From Streptomyces fagopyri (GTDB lineage Bacteria > Actinomycetota > Actinomycetes > Streptomycetales > Streptomycetaceae): DNA of 64,000 nt. The stretch spans positions 496,001-560,000 of the forward strand of contig NZ_CP045643.1 in NCBI RefSeq assembly GCF_009498275.1. Reading direction: 5' to 3'. This document shows, piece by piece, positions 51,820 through 59,705 of this stretch; the stretch's first letter is position 1; each line of letters opens with the position of its first letter. The notes under the pieces are model-generated. The model was not told where the DNA came from and searched no databases. It worked only from the letters and a program-made list of their open reading frames with translations. Position numbers and translations under genes: made by a program.

Positions 51820-53034
51820 TCAGGCGGCGAGGTGGCTCAGGCGGGCTTCGGCTCGGTCGGGGGCGTAGAGGATCTCGACGACCATGGCGGCCGCCCCTAT
51901 GACGCCCGCGTGATCCCCGAGGCGTGAGGTGACGACTTGCAGGTTCGCGGTGGCCCGGGGGAACGCCCGCTGGTAGAGCAACTCCCTGACCCCGGTCATG
52001 AAGGGGGCACCCGAGAGTTCGCCGGCGATCATGAGGACGCCGGGGTTGAGCAGGCTGACCACGGTGACCAGGACCTCGCCGGCCCTCCGTCCGGCTTCTC
52101 GGGCCAGCCGAAGGGTGTCCGGGTGGCCGTCGGCGAGCAGACGCCTGACGTCGGCGGCCGACGTGGCGTCCGCGCCGAGGGCGCTCAGGTCCCTGGCCAG
52201 TGCCCGGCCGCTGGCCACGGCGCCCAGGCAGCCGTGGGAGCCGCACATGCACAGGACGTCGGGCCGGTCGTGCAGACGGATGTGGCCGATGTCGCCGGCG
52301 CCGCCGTCGATGCCGCGGTACACCTTGCCGTCCACGACGACGCCGGCACCGATGCCGGTGGAGACCTTCACGAGGACGAAGGCCGCGCAGTCCCGGTGGC
52401 TGGCCTGATGTTCGGCCAGCGCCATGAGGTTGGCGTCGTTGTCCACGAACACGGGCACGAGTCCGTCGCCCATGCTCGGGCCCACGTGCTCGGCGTAGGC
52501 CCGCTGAAGACGTTCCCGGATGGGATACCGGTCCCAGCCCGGCATGACCGGTGGTTCGATGACATGGCCCGTCTCCCACTCCACGGGCCCGGGCACGGAG
52601 AGCCCGATTCCGCAGATGTGGCCGGCGTCGACTCCGGCGGCGGCGATCAGATCCGGGAACCAGCGGGCCAGTTGGTCCAGCACCGCCTCCGGGCCCTCAC
52701 CGATGTCCAGCGGTCCGGTGGTTTCGGCGAGTATGGCGCCCCCGAGATCGAGGACCGCGGCCCGTGCGTGCTTGATCTCCAGGTCCACGGCGATGACCGA
52801 GGCGTGCCGCGGATCGAAGACGATTCGCTGGGAGGGGCGGCCACCGGTCGACGAACCGGCGACGTGCTTGAGCCACCCCGCCCGGTTGAGAAGGTCCAGT
52901 CGCTGGCCGACGGTCGAACGGGAGAGTCCGGTGATCCGCTGCAGGTCCGCGCGCGTGTTCGCGCGACCGCCGCGGATGAGTTGCAGCAGTTCGCCCGCAC
53001 TGATCTGGTTCGGTGTCAGCATCGGTTCCCCCAT
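51820..53034 (-). CDS. ROK family transcriptional repressor
   Basis: 404 residues. N-terminal winged helix-turn-helix (SAGELLQLIRGGRANTRADL; QRITGLSRSTVGQRLDLLNR) followed by a ROK kinase-like domain with DIGHIRLHD and the zinc cluster CMCGSHGCLGAVASG. ROK repressors of this type sense a sugar or sugar phosphate and control adjacent transport genes. It is placed after the permease genes. ATG at 53034 is chosen; it begins just after the permease stop (53039). An ATG at 53022 is a close alternative with GGGGGA upstream. Confidence 0.9.
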   Translation of the reverse strand: MGEPMLTPNQISAGELLQLIRGGRANTRADLQRITGLSRSTVGQRLDLLNRAGWLKHVAGSSTGGRPSQRIVFDPRHASVIAVDLEIKHARAAVLDLGGAILAETTGPLDIGEGPEAVLDQLARWFPDLIAAAGVDAGHICGIGLSVPGPVEWETGHVIEPPVMPGWDRYPIRERLQRAYAEHVGPSMGDGLVPVFVDNDANLMALAEHQASHRDCAAFVLVKVSTGIGAGVVVDGKVYRGIDGGAGDIGHIRLHDRPDVLCMCGSHGCLGAVASGRALARDLSALGADATSAADVRRLLADGHPDTLRLAREAGRRAGEVLVTVVSLLNPGVLMIAGELSGAPFMTGVRELLYQRAFPRATANLQVVTSRLGDHAGVIGAAAMVVEILYAPDRAEARLSHLAA

Positions 53035-53038
53035 CGTC

Positions 53039-53905
53039 TCAGCTCTTGTCGGCACCGCTGGTCAGCCCCTCGGTGAGCATGCGTTCGGCGGCGAAGAACA
53101 GGAGTATCACGGGAATCGTCAGCACCACCGACCCTGCCATCAGGACGGTTTTGGGGACTTCGACGCCGTTGGACAGTTGCGCCAGGCCCAGCGGCACCGT
53201 CCACTTGCCGGGGTCGGCGGCCAGGAAGAGCAGGGCGAACAGGAACTCGTTCCAGGCGATCATGAAGACGTACAGTCCGGTCGCCATGAGGGACGGCAGG
53301 GCCAGGGGGAGGATCACCTTGCGCAGGGTCTGGAGCCTGCTGAGGCCGTCGAGCGCCGCGGCTTCCTCGATCGAGTAGGGAATGGTGACGAGGTAGTTCT
53401 TCAGCATGTAGATGGCCACCGGCACGGTCTGGGCGACGTAGACGATGGCGAGCCCGACCAGGCTGGAGGACAGGTGCAGTTTGGCGAAGACGACGAACAG
53501 CGGGACGGCCAGCAGCGTCGCCGGGAACAGGTAGACGGCGAGGAAGAGGGCGCTGACCTGGCGGTGTCCGAAGAACTTCAGCCGACTGATCGCGTAGGCA
53601 CCGGGCACCGCGGCCAGCAATGTCAGGGCGACGGTGCCCAGCGAGACCAGCGCGGAGTTGAGCAGGAACTTGAGGAACCCCTGGCCGCCGTCGTCGGTGG
53701 ACCGCAGCACGTCGCGGTAGGTGGACAGGGTGAAGTCCTTGGTCGAGACCCACAGGGAGCCCGGGTCCAGCAGCAGCGCGTCGATGGGCTTCAGCGACAG
53801 CAGCAGCATGTAGTAGAAGGGCAGGACCGTGATCACCGCCAGGAACGCGATGACGATCCAGCGCAGGACGCCGAAGAACCTCTCCTCGAACTGGGCGCGG
53901 CTCAT
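53039..53905 (-). CDS. Carbohydrate ABC transporter permease (MalG-type)
   Basis: 288 residues with six membrane helices and the EAA loop (YSIEEAAALDGLSRLQTLRK) before ILPLALPSLMATG. ATG at 53905 overlaps the upstream permease stop (ATGA), with AGGAGG upstream. Second permease of a CUT1-type sugar importer; pairs with the MalF-type permease and the binding protein. No ATPase is encoded nearby, as is usual in Streptomyces, where a shared MsiK-type ATPase serves many importers. Confidence 0.93.
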   Translation of the reverse strand: MSRAQFEERFFGVLRWIVIAFLAVITVLPFYYMLLLSLKPIDALLLDPGSLWVSTKDFTLSTYRDVLRSTDDGGQGFLKFLLNSALVSLGTVALTLLAAVPGAYAISRLKFFGHRQVSALFLAVYLFPATLLAVPLFVVFAKLHLSSSLVGLAIVYVAQTVPVAIYMLKNYLVTIPYSIEEAAALDGLSRLQTLRKVILPLALPSLMATGLYVFMIAWNEFLFALLFLAADPGKWTVPLGLAQLSNGVEVPKTVLMAGSVVLTIPVILLFFAAERMLTEGLTSGADKS

Positions 53906-54924
53906 GACGACTCCTCCTGGACCTTGTTGCCGAAGAACTTGAAGTAGAGGCCCATCAGGATCATGAGTGCGACGGCCAGGACCAATGCCTGGGCGGCCGC
54001 GGCGCCCACGTCGTAACGGGCGGTGAGGAAGTCGTAGACCCGTACGGCCGCGACGTCGGTGCCCGCGCCGCCGCCGGTCAGCAGGTAGACGTCGTCGAAC
54101 TTGTTGAAGGTCAGGATGAAACGCAGGACGCACAACAGGGCGATGACGGGCATCAGTTGGGGCAGCAGGATGTGGCGGAACCGCTGGGTGGGGGTCGCGC
54201 CGTCCACCAGGGCGGCCTCTTCCAGGCCGTCGGGTACGGCCTGCAGCCGGGCCAGGATGAACAGGAACGCGAAGGGGAAGTACCGCCAGGTCTCGAAGGC
54301 TATGACGGTCAGCAGTGCGAGCGGGATGTCGAAGTGGAGTCCCAGCAGGTGGACTTCGTAGGCGCGGGTGGAGAGGAAGGCGATGGGGTCGTCCCAGCCG
54401 AACAGGCGCCGGCCCCATTCGTTGACGATGCCGTACTGAGGGCTGAGCGCCACTTCCCAGACGAAGGAGACGGCGACGACGGGAGCGACGTAGGGCAGCA
54501 GCATCGCCGCGCGCAGCAGCCCGCGGCCCCGGAACGGCTTGCGCAGGGCGAGGGCGGCGATCAGTCCGAGGGCGATGGATCCGAAGGTGGCGCCGACGGT
54601 GTACAGCAGGGTGGTGCCCAGGCTCGACCAGAAACCGGCCGAGCCGAAGACCTGGTCGAAGTTGTCCAGGGTCCAGTGGCCGAACAGACCCATGCCCTGG
54701 ATGTCGACGAGTCTGGCGTGCTGGAACGCGAGCAGGACGGTCCACAGGATGGGCAGGATCACCACGACGAGGACCACGACGAAGGTCGGGGAGACGAAGG
54801 CCAGGCCCGCGCGGTTGGCGCGGCGGCTCGCCGTCATCGGGCGGCGGCCGTCTTCGGTGGGCCGGTCCGGGGATCCGTCACCGGTGTGACGGCGCTGTCC
54901 TGTATCGGCTGGAGCTGTTGTCAT
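53902..54924 (-). CDS. Carbohydrate ABC transporter permease (MalF-type)
   Basis: 340 residues: a hydrophilic 40-residue N-terminus, then six helices, first after NRAGLAFVSPTFVVVLVVV. EAA loop is VPDGLEEAALVDGATPTQRF before ILLPQLMPVIALL. ATG at 54924 is preceded by AAAGGT and lies 31 bases after the binding-protein stop. Forms the membrane channel with the next permease. CUT1 family; substrate likely an oligosaccharide given the divergent glycosidases. Confidence 0.93.
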   Translation of the reverse strand: MTTAPADTGQRRHTGDGSPDRPTEDGRRPMTASRRANRAGLAFVSPTFVVVLVVVILPILWTVLLAFQHARLVDIQGMGLFGHWTLDNFDQVFGSAGFWSSLGTTLLYTVGATFGSIALGLIAALALRKPFRGRGLLRAAMLLPYVAPVVAVSFVWEVALSPQYGIVNEWGRRLFGWDDPIAFLSTRAYEVHLLGLHFDIPLALLTVIAFETWRYFPFAFLFILARLQAVPDGLEEAALVDGATPTQRFRHILLPQLMPVIALLCVLRFILTFNKFDDVYLLTGGGAGTDVAAVRVYDFLTARYDVGAAAAQALVLAVALMILMGLYFKFFGNKVQEESS

Positions 54925-54955
54925 GAGGGGACCTTTGTGACGGGCAAGGGGGCGG

Positions 54956-56359
54956 CTACTGGAGGGACTTCTGCAGGGCGGTGACTTCGTCGTCGGCCTC
55001 GTGGGCCGCTTCGGAGGGCGAGATCTGACCGCTGGTCAGGGCGCCGATCGCCTTCGGCACGGGCAGTTCACCGTTGGTGGCGCCGACGAGCGCGCCTTCG
55101 CCCTGGGTGATGCCCCAGCGCCGCATGTTGCTGACTCCGGCCGCGAGCTGGTTGAGCAGGCTCGGGGGGTAGACCTCGTCGAAGGGCTTCTTGGTGTCGA
55201 CGCCGATCTCACTGTGGCGCCAGGCGTCGAGGTAGCGCTCGGGCTGTGCGGCCGTGCCCGCGCGGACGGGGATCATGCCCTCGGGTGCCATGCCGAACCA
55301 GGACTCGTATCCGGTGCCCATCATGTACTCGATGAACTGGCGTGAGGCCTGTGTCTCGGCGGTCTTCGTGGTCACCCATGAGGTGATCTCGCCGAACTGG
55401 GCCGCGTCGGTGGCGTCGGGGCCCTGCATCGCGGTGGTGATGCCGCTGTTGCGCGAGAGGTACCGCGCGTCGTTCCTGCACTCCGTGCAGCTGGGCAGGG
55501 CGTCCTTGCGCAGGCCGGCGAGTTCGTCCAGGAGGAACGAAGACCAGATGATCATCGAGGACTGGCCCGCGAAGTAGGTGGAGCGGGTGGAGTCGACGGT
55601 CTGGGTGCCCGGGGCGCCGTAGGCGCGCGCGAGCTGGTCATAGGTCTTGAACGCCGTCCGGCACTGCGGGGAGTCGAGGGCGACCTGGTGTTGGTCGTCG
55701 ACGAGCTGGCAGTCGTCGGCCAGCGCGAGGCTCTCGAAGCTCTGCGAGGTGAAGGCGTCGCTCGGGTCGGTGGCCGCGGAGATGCCGTACCGCCCCTTCG
55801 TGGTCAGCGCCTTGGCCGCGGCGAGCGCCTTGGCGTAGGTCTCCGGGGCCGGCAGGTGCTTCGCGTCGAGCTGGTCCTTGCGGTAGACCAGCAGTTGCAG
55901 CCAGGCACTGGAGGGTACGCCGAGGTTCTCGCCGCCGTCCGAGGTCAGCTTCAGCGCGTTGGCGTTGAACGTCTTGGGCCCCAGCTCGTCGACGATCTGC
56001 CGGGGTATCTCGGTGTTGAGCAGGCCGTTGCTGTACATCTGCCATACCTGGCCCATGGGGGCGGCGCCGATGACGTCCGGCAGCGTGCCCGAGGCGGCGC
56101 CCGACATGATCAGCTGGGGCATCTGGCCCTCGTCGACACCGACGAGATGGACCTTGATGCCGGTCTTCTTCTCGAACCCCTTGATGATCTTCTGGGTCAC
56201 GGCGATGCGATCCGGGAGGTTCTCCTGGGACCAGACCGTGATCTCCCGGTCGGGTTTTCCGGGCCCCGTGCTGCTGGCGCAGCCCGTGAGCAGCCCCAGC
56301 CCCAAGGCTGCCGTGATGCCCACCGCGATCGCCTTCGATCGCCGGCTCTTGGTGCGCAT
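54956..56359 (-). CDS. Extracellular sugar-binding lipoprotein (CUT1 ABC importer)
   Basis: 467 residues with a lipoprotein signal (LGLGLLTGCASS, lipobox LTGC, Cys near residue 27). The mature chain is a family 1 solute-binding protein: ITVWSQENLPDRIAVTQKII, VIGAAPMGQVWQMY, and a C-terminal GYESWFGMAPEGMIPVR. It captures sugar outside the membrane and delivers it to the two permeases that follow. Divergently transcribed from the dehydrogenase gene, sharing a regulatory region. ATG has GAGGA upstream. Confidence 0.94.
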   Translation of the reverse strand: MRTKSRRSKAIAVGITAALGLGLLTGCASSTGPGKPDREITVWSQENLPDRIAVTQKIIKGFEKKTGIKVHLVGVDEGQMPQLIMSGAASGTLPDVIGAAPMGQVWQMYSNGLLNTEIPRQIVDELGPKTFNANALKLTSDGGENLGVPSSAWLQLLVYRKDQLDAKHLPAPETYAKALAAAKALTTKGRYGISAATDPSDAFTSQSFESLALADDCQLVDDQHQVALDSPQCRTAFKTYDQLARAYGAPGTQTVDSTRSTYFAGQSSMIIWSSFLLDELAGLRKDALPSCTECRNDARYLSRNSGITTAMQGPDATDAAQFGEITSWVTTKTAETQASRQFIEYMMGTGYESWFGMAPEGMIPVRAGTAAQPERYLDAWRHSEIGVDTKKPFDEVYPPSLLNQLAAGVSNMRRWGITQGEGALVGATNGELPVPKAIGALTSGQISPSEAAHEADDEVTALQKSLQ

Positions 56360-56401
56360 TGCATGTCCTCGTTCCGACTTACGTCTACTTGATACGCATC
56401 A

Positions 56402-56447
56402 CAGCATCACTTTTGCTGGTTGACAAGACATAAGAGGGGGTTATTGT
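56402..56447. promoter_or_regulatory. Divergent promoter/operator region of the sugar locus
   Basis: CAGCA-N7-TGCTG (56402-56418) is an imperfectly sized inverted repeat, and TTGACA (56420-56425) with TATTGT (56442-56447, 16-base spacing) is a plausible plus-strand promoter for the dehydrogenase operon. The ROK repressor is the obvious candidate to bind here. Confidence 0.4.
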
Positions 56448-56485
56448 CGACGCAACCCAACTCGCAACCCCTTCCGGAGCCATCC

Positions 56486-57532
56486 GTGGAACGCGTCGTC
56501 CAATTCACCGGCCCCCTTCAGGTGGAGCTCACCGAGCAGGCCGGAGCCGACCTGCCCGCCGGGCACCTGAGGGTCCGCACCCGCTACTCGGGCATCTCGG
56601 CCGGTACCGAACTCACCGCCTACCGCGGCACCAATCCGTATCTGACACGGACCTGGGACCCTCAGGCCCGGCTGTTCCGTGACGGAGCGGCCGGCATCCA
56701 GTACCCCGTGGCCGGATGGGGCTACTCGGAGGTCGGCGAGGTCGTCGAGGTCGCTCCGGATCTGGCCGGTACGCCAGGCCTGCCACAGCCGGGCGACCTG
56801 GTCTGGGGCATCTGGGGCCACCGCAGCGAGGGGATCGTCCCCGCCGAACGCATGATCGGCCACACCCTGCCCGCCGGCCTCGAACCGCTGGCCGGCGCCT
56901 TCGCCCGGGTCGGCGCCATCGCCTACAACGCCGTACTCGCAGGCGACATCCACCTCGGCGAGGACGTCGCCGTCTTCGGCCAAGGCGTCATCGGGCTGCT
57001 CACCACCCGCCTCGCCCAGCTCAACGGCGCCCGCGTCACCGCCGTCGACGCGCTGGACGGCCGTCTGGAGACCGCCAAGCGCTACGGCGCACACCACACC
57101 CTCAACGCGCGCACCGACGCCGTCGCCGAACGGGTCCGCGAGGCCACCGGCGGTCTCGGCGCCGACCTCGCCATCGAGATCAGCGGCGCCTACCCCGCTC
57201 TGCACCAGGCCCTGCGCTCGGTCGCCGCCGGCGGCCGTGTGGTGGCCTCCGGCTTCTACCAGGGCGACGGCGTCGGCCTGCGCCTGGGCGACGAGTTCCA
57301 CCACAACCGCGTCCAGCTCATCTGCTCACAGATCGGCGGCGTCCCACCCCAGCTGTCCCACCGGTGGACCGTGGAGCGCCTCCAGCAGACCTTCCTGCGG
57401 CTCGTCGCCGAGGGACAGGTGGACGTCACCTCCCTCGTCAGCCATGTCGTCCCGGCCGCCGACGCCGCCGACGCCTACGAACTGCTGGACCAGCGGCCCG
57501 CCGAGGCGCTGCAGGTCGTGCTGGAATTCTGA
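56486..57532 (+). CDS. Zinc-type medium-chain dehydrogenase (MDR), polyol/sugar dehydrogenase-like
   Basis: 348 residues. The N-terminal catalytic domain begins VERVVQFTGPLQVELTEQA and has SGISAGTELTAYRG in place of the usual zinc-ligand loop, so catalytic zinc may be lost. The cofactor domain shows DVAVFGQGVIGLLTTRLAQL and VTAVDALDGRLETAKRYGA. GTG at 56486 with GGAG eight bases upstream is chosen; the open frame to 56420 begins inside the promoter. First gene of the divergent operon; probably oxidises a sugar or polyol derivative in the same pathway as the Gfo/Idh/MocA enzyme. Confidence 0.87.
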   Translation: MERVVQFTGPLQVELTEQAGADLPAGHLRVRTRYSGISAGTELTAYRGTNPYLTRTWDPQARLFRDGAAGIQYPVAGWGYSEVGEVVEVAPDLAGTPGLPQPGDLVWGIWGHRSEGIVPAERMIGHTLPAGLEPLAGAFARVGAIAYNAVLAGDIHLGEDVAVFGQGVIGLLTTRLAQLNGARVTAVDALDGRLETAKRYGAHHTLNARTDAVAERVREATGGLGADLAIEISGAYPALHQALRSVAAGGRVVASGFYQGDGVGLRLGDEFHHNRVQLICSQIGGVPPQLSHRWTVERLQQTFLRLVAEGQVDVTSLVSHVVPAADAADAYELLDQRPAEALQVVLEF

Positions 57533-57552
57533 ACGTCTCGAAAGGCTCCCTC

Positions 57553-58353
57553 ATGCTCAAGACCGCGGCGCAGGAACAGCTCCTGCCCGGAGACACCCTG
57601 CAGGCCAAGTGGGAGTTCGCCCAAGCGGCGGGCTACGCCGCCATCGAACTGCGCGGCAAGGGCGACCTCCACTTCGCCTCCCGACTCGACGAACTGAAGC
57701 AGGCTCGCAAGGACGGCGTGGTCATGCCCACGGTGTGCGTCGAGATGCTGCACTTCCTCGGCGCCTTCGACACGGATCTGCGCCGGGACGCCGTCGCGCA
57801 GATGAAGTCGCAGCTCACCGTGATCGCCGAGATCGGCGGCGTGGGCGCTCAGACCCCTGCCTCGTACGGCATGTTCTCCCGTCGCCTGCCGCCCTTCGAA
57901 CCCCCGCGCAGCGAGGCGGAGGACCGTGAGGTTCTGCTGACCGGTCTCACCGAGCTGGGTGAGCACGCCCGCAAGGAGGGTGTCACGCTCTTCCTGGAGC
58001 CGCTCAACCGGTACGAGGACCACATGGTCAACCGGCTGGAGCAGGCCGCCGACCTGATCCGTGCCACCGGCCTGGACTCGGTGCGGATCGGTATCGACAG
58101 CTACCACATGAACATCGAGGAGACCGACCCCGCGGCCGCGATCCTCGCCCACGCCGACGTCATCGGACACGCCCAGGTCTCCGACTCCAACCGCTTCCAG
58201 CCCGGAGCCGGCCACCTCGACTGGTCCGCCTGGCTCGGCGCCCTGCACACCATCGGATACGACGGCCACCTCGCCCTGGAGTGCAGGCTGACCGGGGACC
58301 CCCTCGAAGCCGTCCGCTCCGTGCCCGCCTTCCTCAAGAGGTCCGGCGCGTGA
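57553..58353 (+). CDS. TIM-barrel sugar phosphate isomerase/epimerase
   Basis: 266 residues of the AP-endonuclease-2-like isomerase fold. Metal and substrate residues appear in FLEPLNRYEDHMVN (Glu), RIGIDSYHMNIEE (Asp/His), IGHAQVSDSNRF and PGAGHLDW, and GHLALECRL near the end. This resembles D-tagatose/D-psicose 3-epimerases and related hydroxypyruvate-isomerase-like proteins. ATG at 57553, 20 bases after the dehydrogenase stop. Likely converts a ketose or keto-sugar intermediate from the preceding dehydrogenases. Confidence 0.86.
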   Translation: MLKTAAQEQLLPGDTLQAKWEFAQAAGYAAIELRGKGDLHFASRLDELKQARKDGVVMPTVCVEMLHFLGAFDTDLRRDAVAQMKSQLTVIAEIGGVGAQTPASYGMFSRRLPPFEPPRSEAEDREVLLTGLTELGEHARKEGVTLFLEPLNRYEDHMVNRLEQAADLIRATGLDSVRIGIDSYHMNIEETDPAAAILAHADVIGHAQVSDSNRFQPGAGHLDWSAWLGALHTIGYDGHLALECRLTGDPLEAVRSVPAFLKRSGA

Positions 58354-59705
58354 AGTCCCTCCTCGACCGGCCCGTGCCCACCGCCGCCGCATCCCTGACC
58401 GTGCGGCGCGGTGCGGCACGGGTCCTCATCGACAACTGGACCGGTACTTCCACCGTTCCCTCCCACACCCTCTACCCGCACCAGTGGAGCTGGGACTCCG
58501 CGTTCGTCGCGATCGGGCTGCGCCACCTGTCGGTACGCCGCGCCCAGCAGGAACTGGAGTCGCTGCTGTCCGCGCAGTGGGCCGACGGACGCGTCCCGCA
58601 CATCGTCTTCAACTCCGCCGTACCCGACGACGCCTACTTCCCCAGTCCCGGCTTCTGGCGTTCCTCCACCGCCGGCCGCGCGGCGGGCGCACCGGCGGGT
58701 CTCGAGACCTCGGGCATCGTCCAGCCCCCGGTGCACGCGCTGGCTGCCTGGCTCGTGCACCGCGCGGACCCCGAGGAGTCGCGGCGGCGCGGATTCCTGA
58801 CCCGAGTGGTGCCGCGCCTCGCCGCCTGGCACGACTATCTCCTCGACCGCCGTGACCTCGGCGGCGGGGGGCTGGCCGCCGTGGTCCACCCCTGGGAGCC
58901 CGGCATGGACAACAGTCCCTGCTGGGACCGGGCCCTGCGACGGGTCGTCCCGGCCGCGCCGGACGCCTTCCAGCGTGCGGACCTGGATCACGGCCATCCC
59001 GCCGACCGGCCCACCGACCTGGACTACGGCCGATACGTCCGCCTGGTGACCGACTACCGCGAAGCCGGCTACGACGACCACGCCCTGCGGCACACCTTCG
59101 CGGTGGAAGACCCGTGTTTCAACGCACTGCTGATCGTCAGCGAACGGGCCCTGGCCGCCATGGCCGAGGAGACGGGCGCCGACGCGACAGCGCACACCGC
59201 ACGCGCCGACGCGCTCACCCGGCATCTGGTGACCCGGCTGTGGGACGAGGGCGCGGGCCTGTTCCGCGTCCGCGACCTGGCCACCGACACCCTGGTCGAG
59301 GAGCGGAGCGTCACCGGACTGATCCCGCTCATCGTTCCCTACCTGCCGCGGCACATCGTCAGCCGCCTCGTGGAGACCCTCACCGGGCCGCACTTCGACG
59401 CACCGGCCACACGCCTCGTCCCGAGCTACGCCCTGACCGGTCACGCTTTCGATGCCCAGCGCTACTGGCGCGGGCCCGCCTGGTTCAACACCGCCTGGCT
59501 GATCCACCTGGGACTGCGCACCCACGGCCGGGAACAGGAGGCCGAGCGCCTGCGGCAGGGCTTCCTCGATGAGGCGGCGCACTCCGGCTTCGCCGAGTAC
59601 ATCGACCCCACCACCGGTGCCGCCCGTGGCGCCCGGCACTTCTCGTGGACCGCCGCCCTCACCCTCGACCTGCTGAGCGCCGACCTCAAGGAGCCCACGC
59701 CATGA
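58350..59705 (+). CDS. Glycoside hydrolase of the MGH/GH63-like (alpha/alpha)6 type
   Basis: 451 residues, no signal peptide, so cytoplasmic. Landmarks of the (alpha/alpha)6 clan are HQWSWDSAFVAIGLRHL, PPVHALAAWLVHR, a WEPGMDNSP segment with likely catalytic Asp, and YWRGPAWFNTAWLIH followed by FAEYIDPTTG. These match mannosylglycerate-hydrolase-like/GH63-related proteins. GTG at 58350 overlaps the epimerase stop as GTGA. It would cut an imported glycoside inside the cell. Family call is good, substrate not determined. Confidence 0.82.
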   Translation: MKSLLDRPVPTAAASLTVRRGAARVLIDNWTGTSTVPSHTLYPHQWSWDSAFVAIGLRHLSVRRAQQELESLLSAQWADGRVPHIVFNSAVPDDAYFPSPGFWRSSTAGRAAGAPAGLETSGIVQPPVHALAAWLVHRADPEESRRRGFLTRVVPRLAAWHDYLLDRRDLGGGGLAAVVHPWEPGMDNSPCWDRALRRVVPAAPDAFQRADLDHGHPADRPTDLDYGRYVRLVTDYREAGYDDHALRHTFAVEDPCFNALLIVSERALAAMAEETGADATAHTARADALTRHLVTRLWDEGAGLFRVRDLATDTLVEERSVTGLIPLIVPYLPRHIVSRLVETLTGPHFDAPATRLVPSYALTGHAFDAQRYWRGPAWFNTAWLIHLGLRTHGREQEAERLRQGFLDEAAHSGFAEYIDPTTGAARGARHFSWTAALTLDLLSADLKEPTP

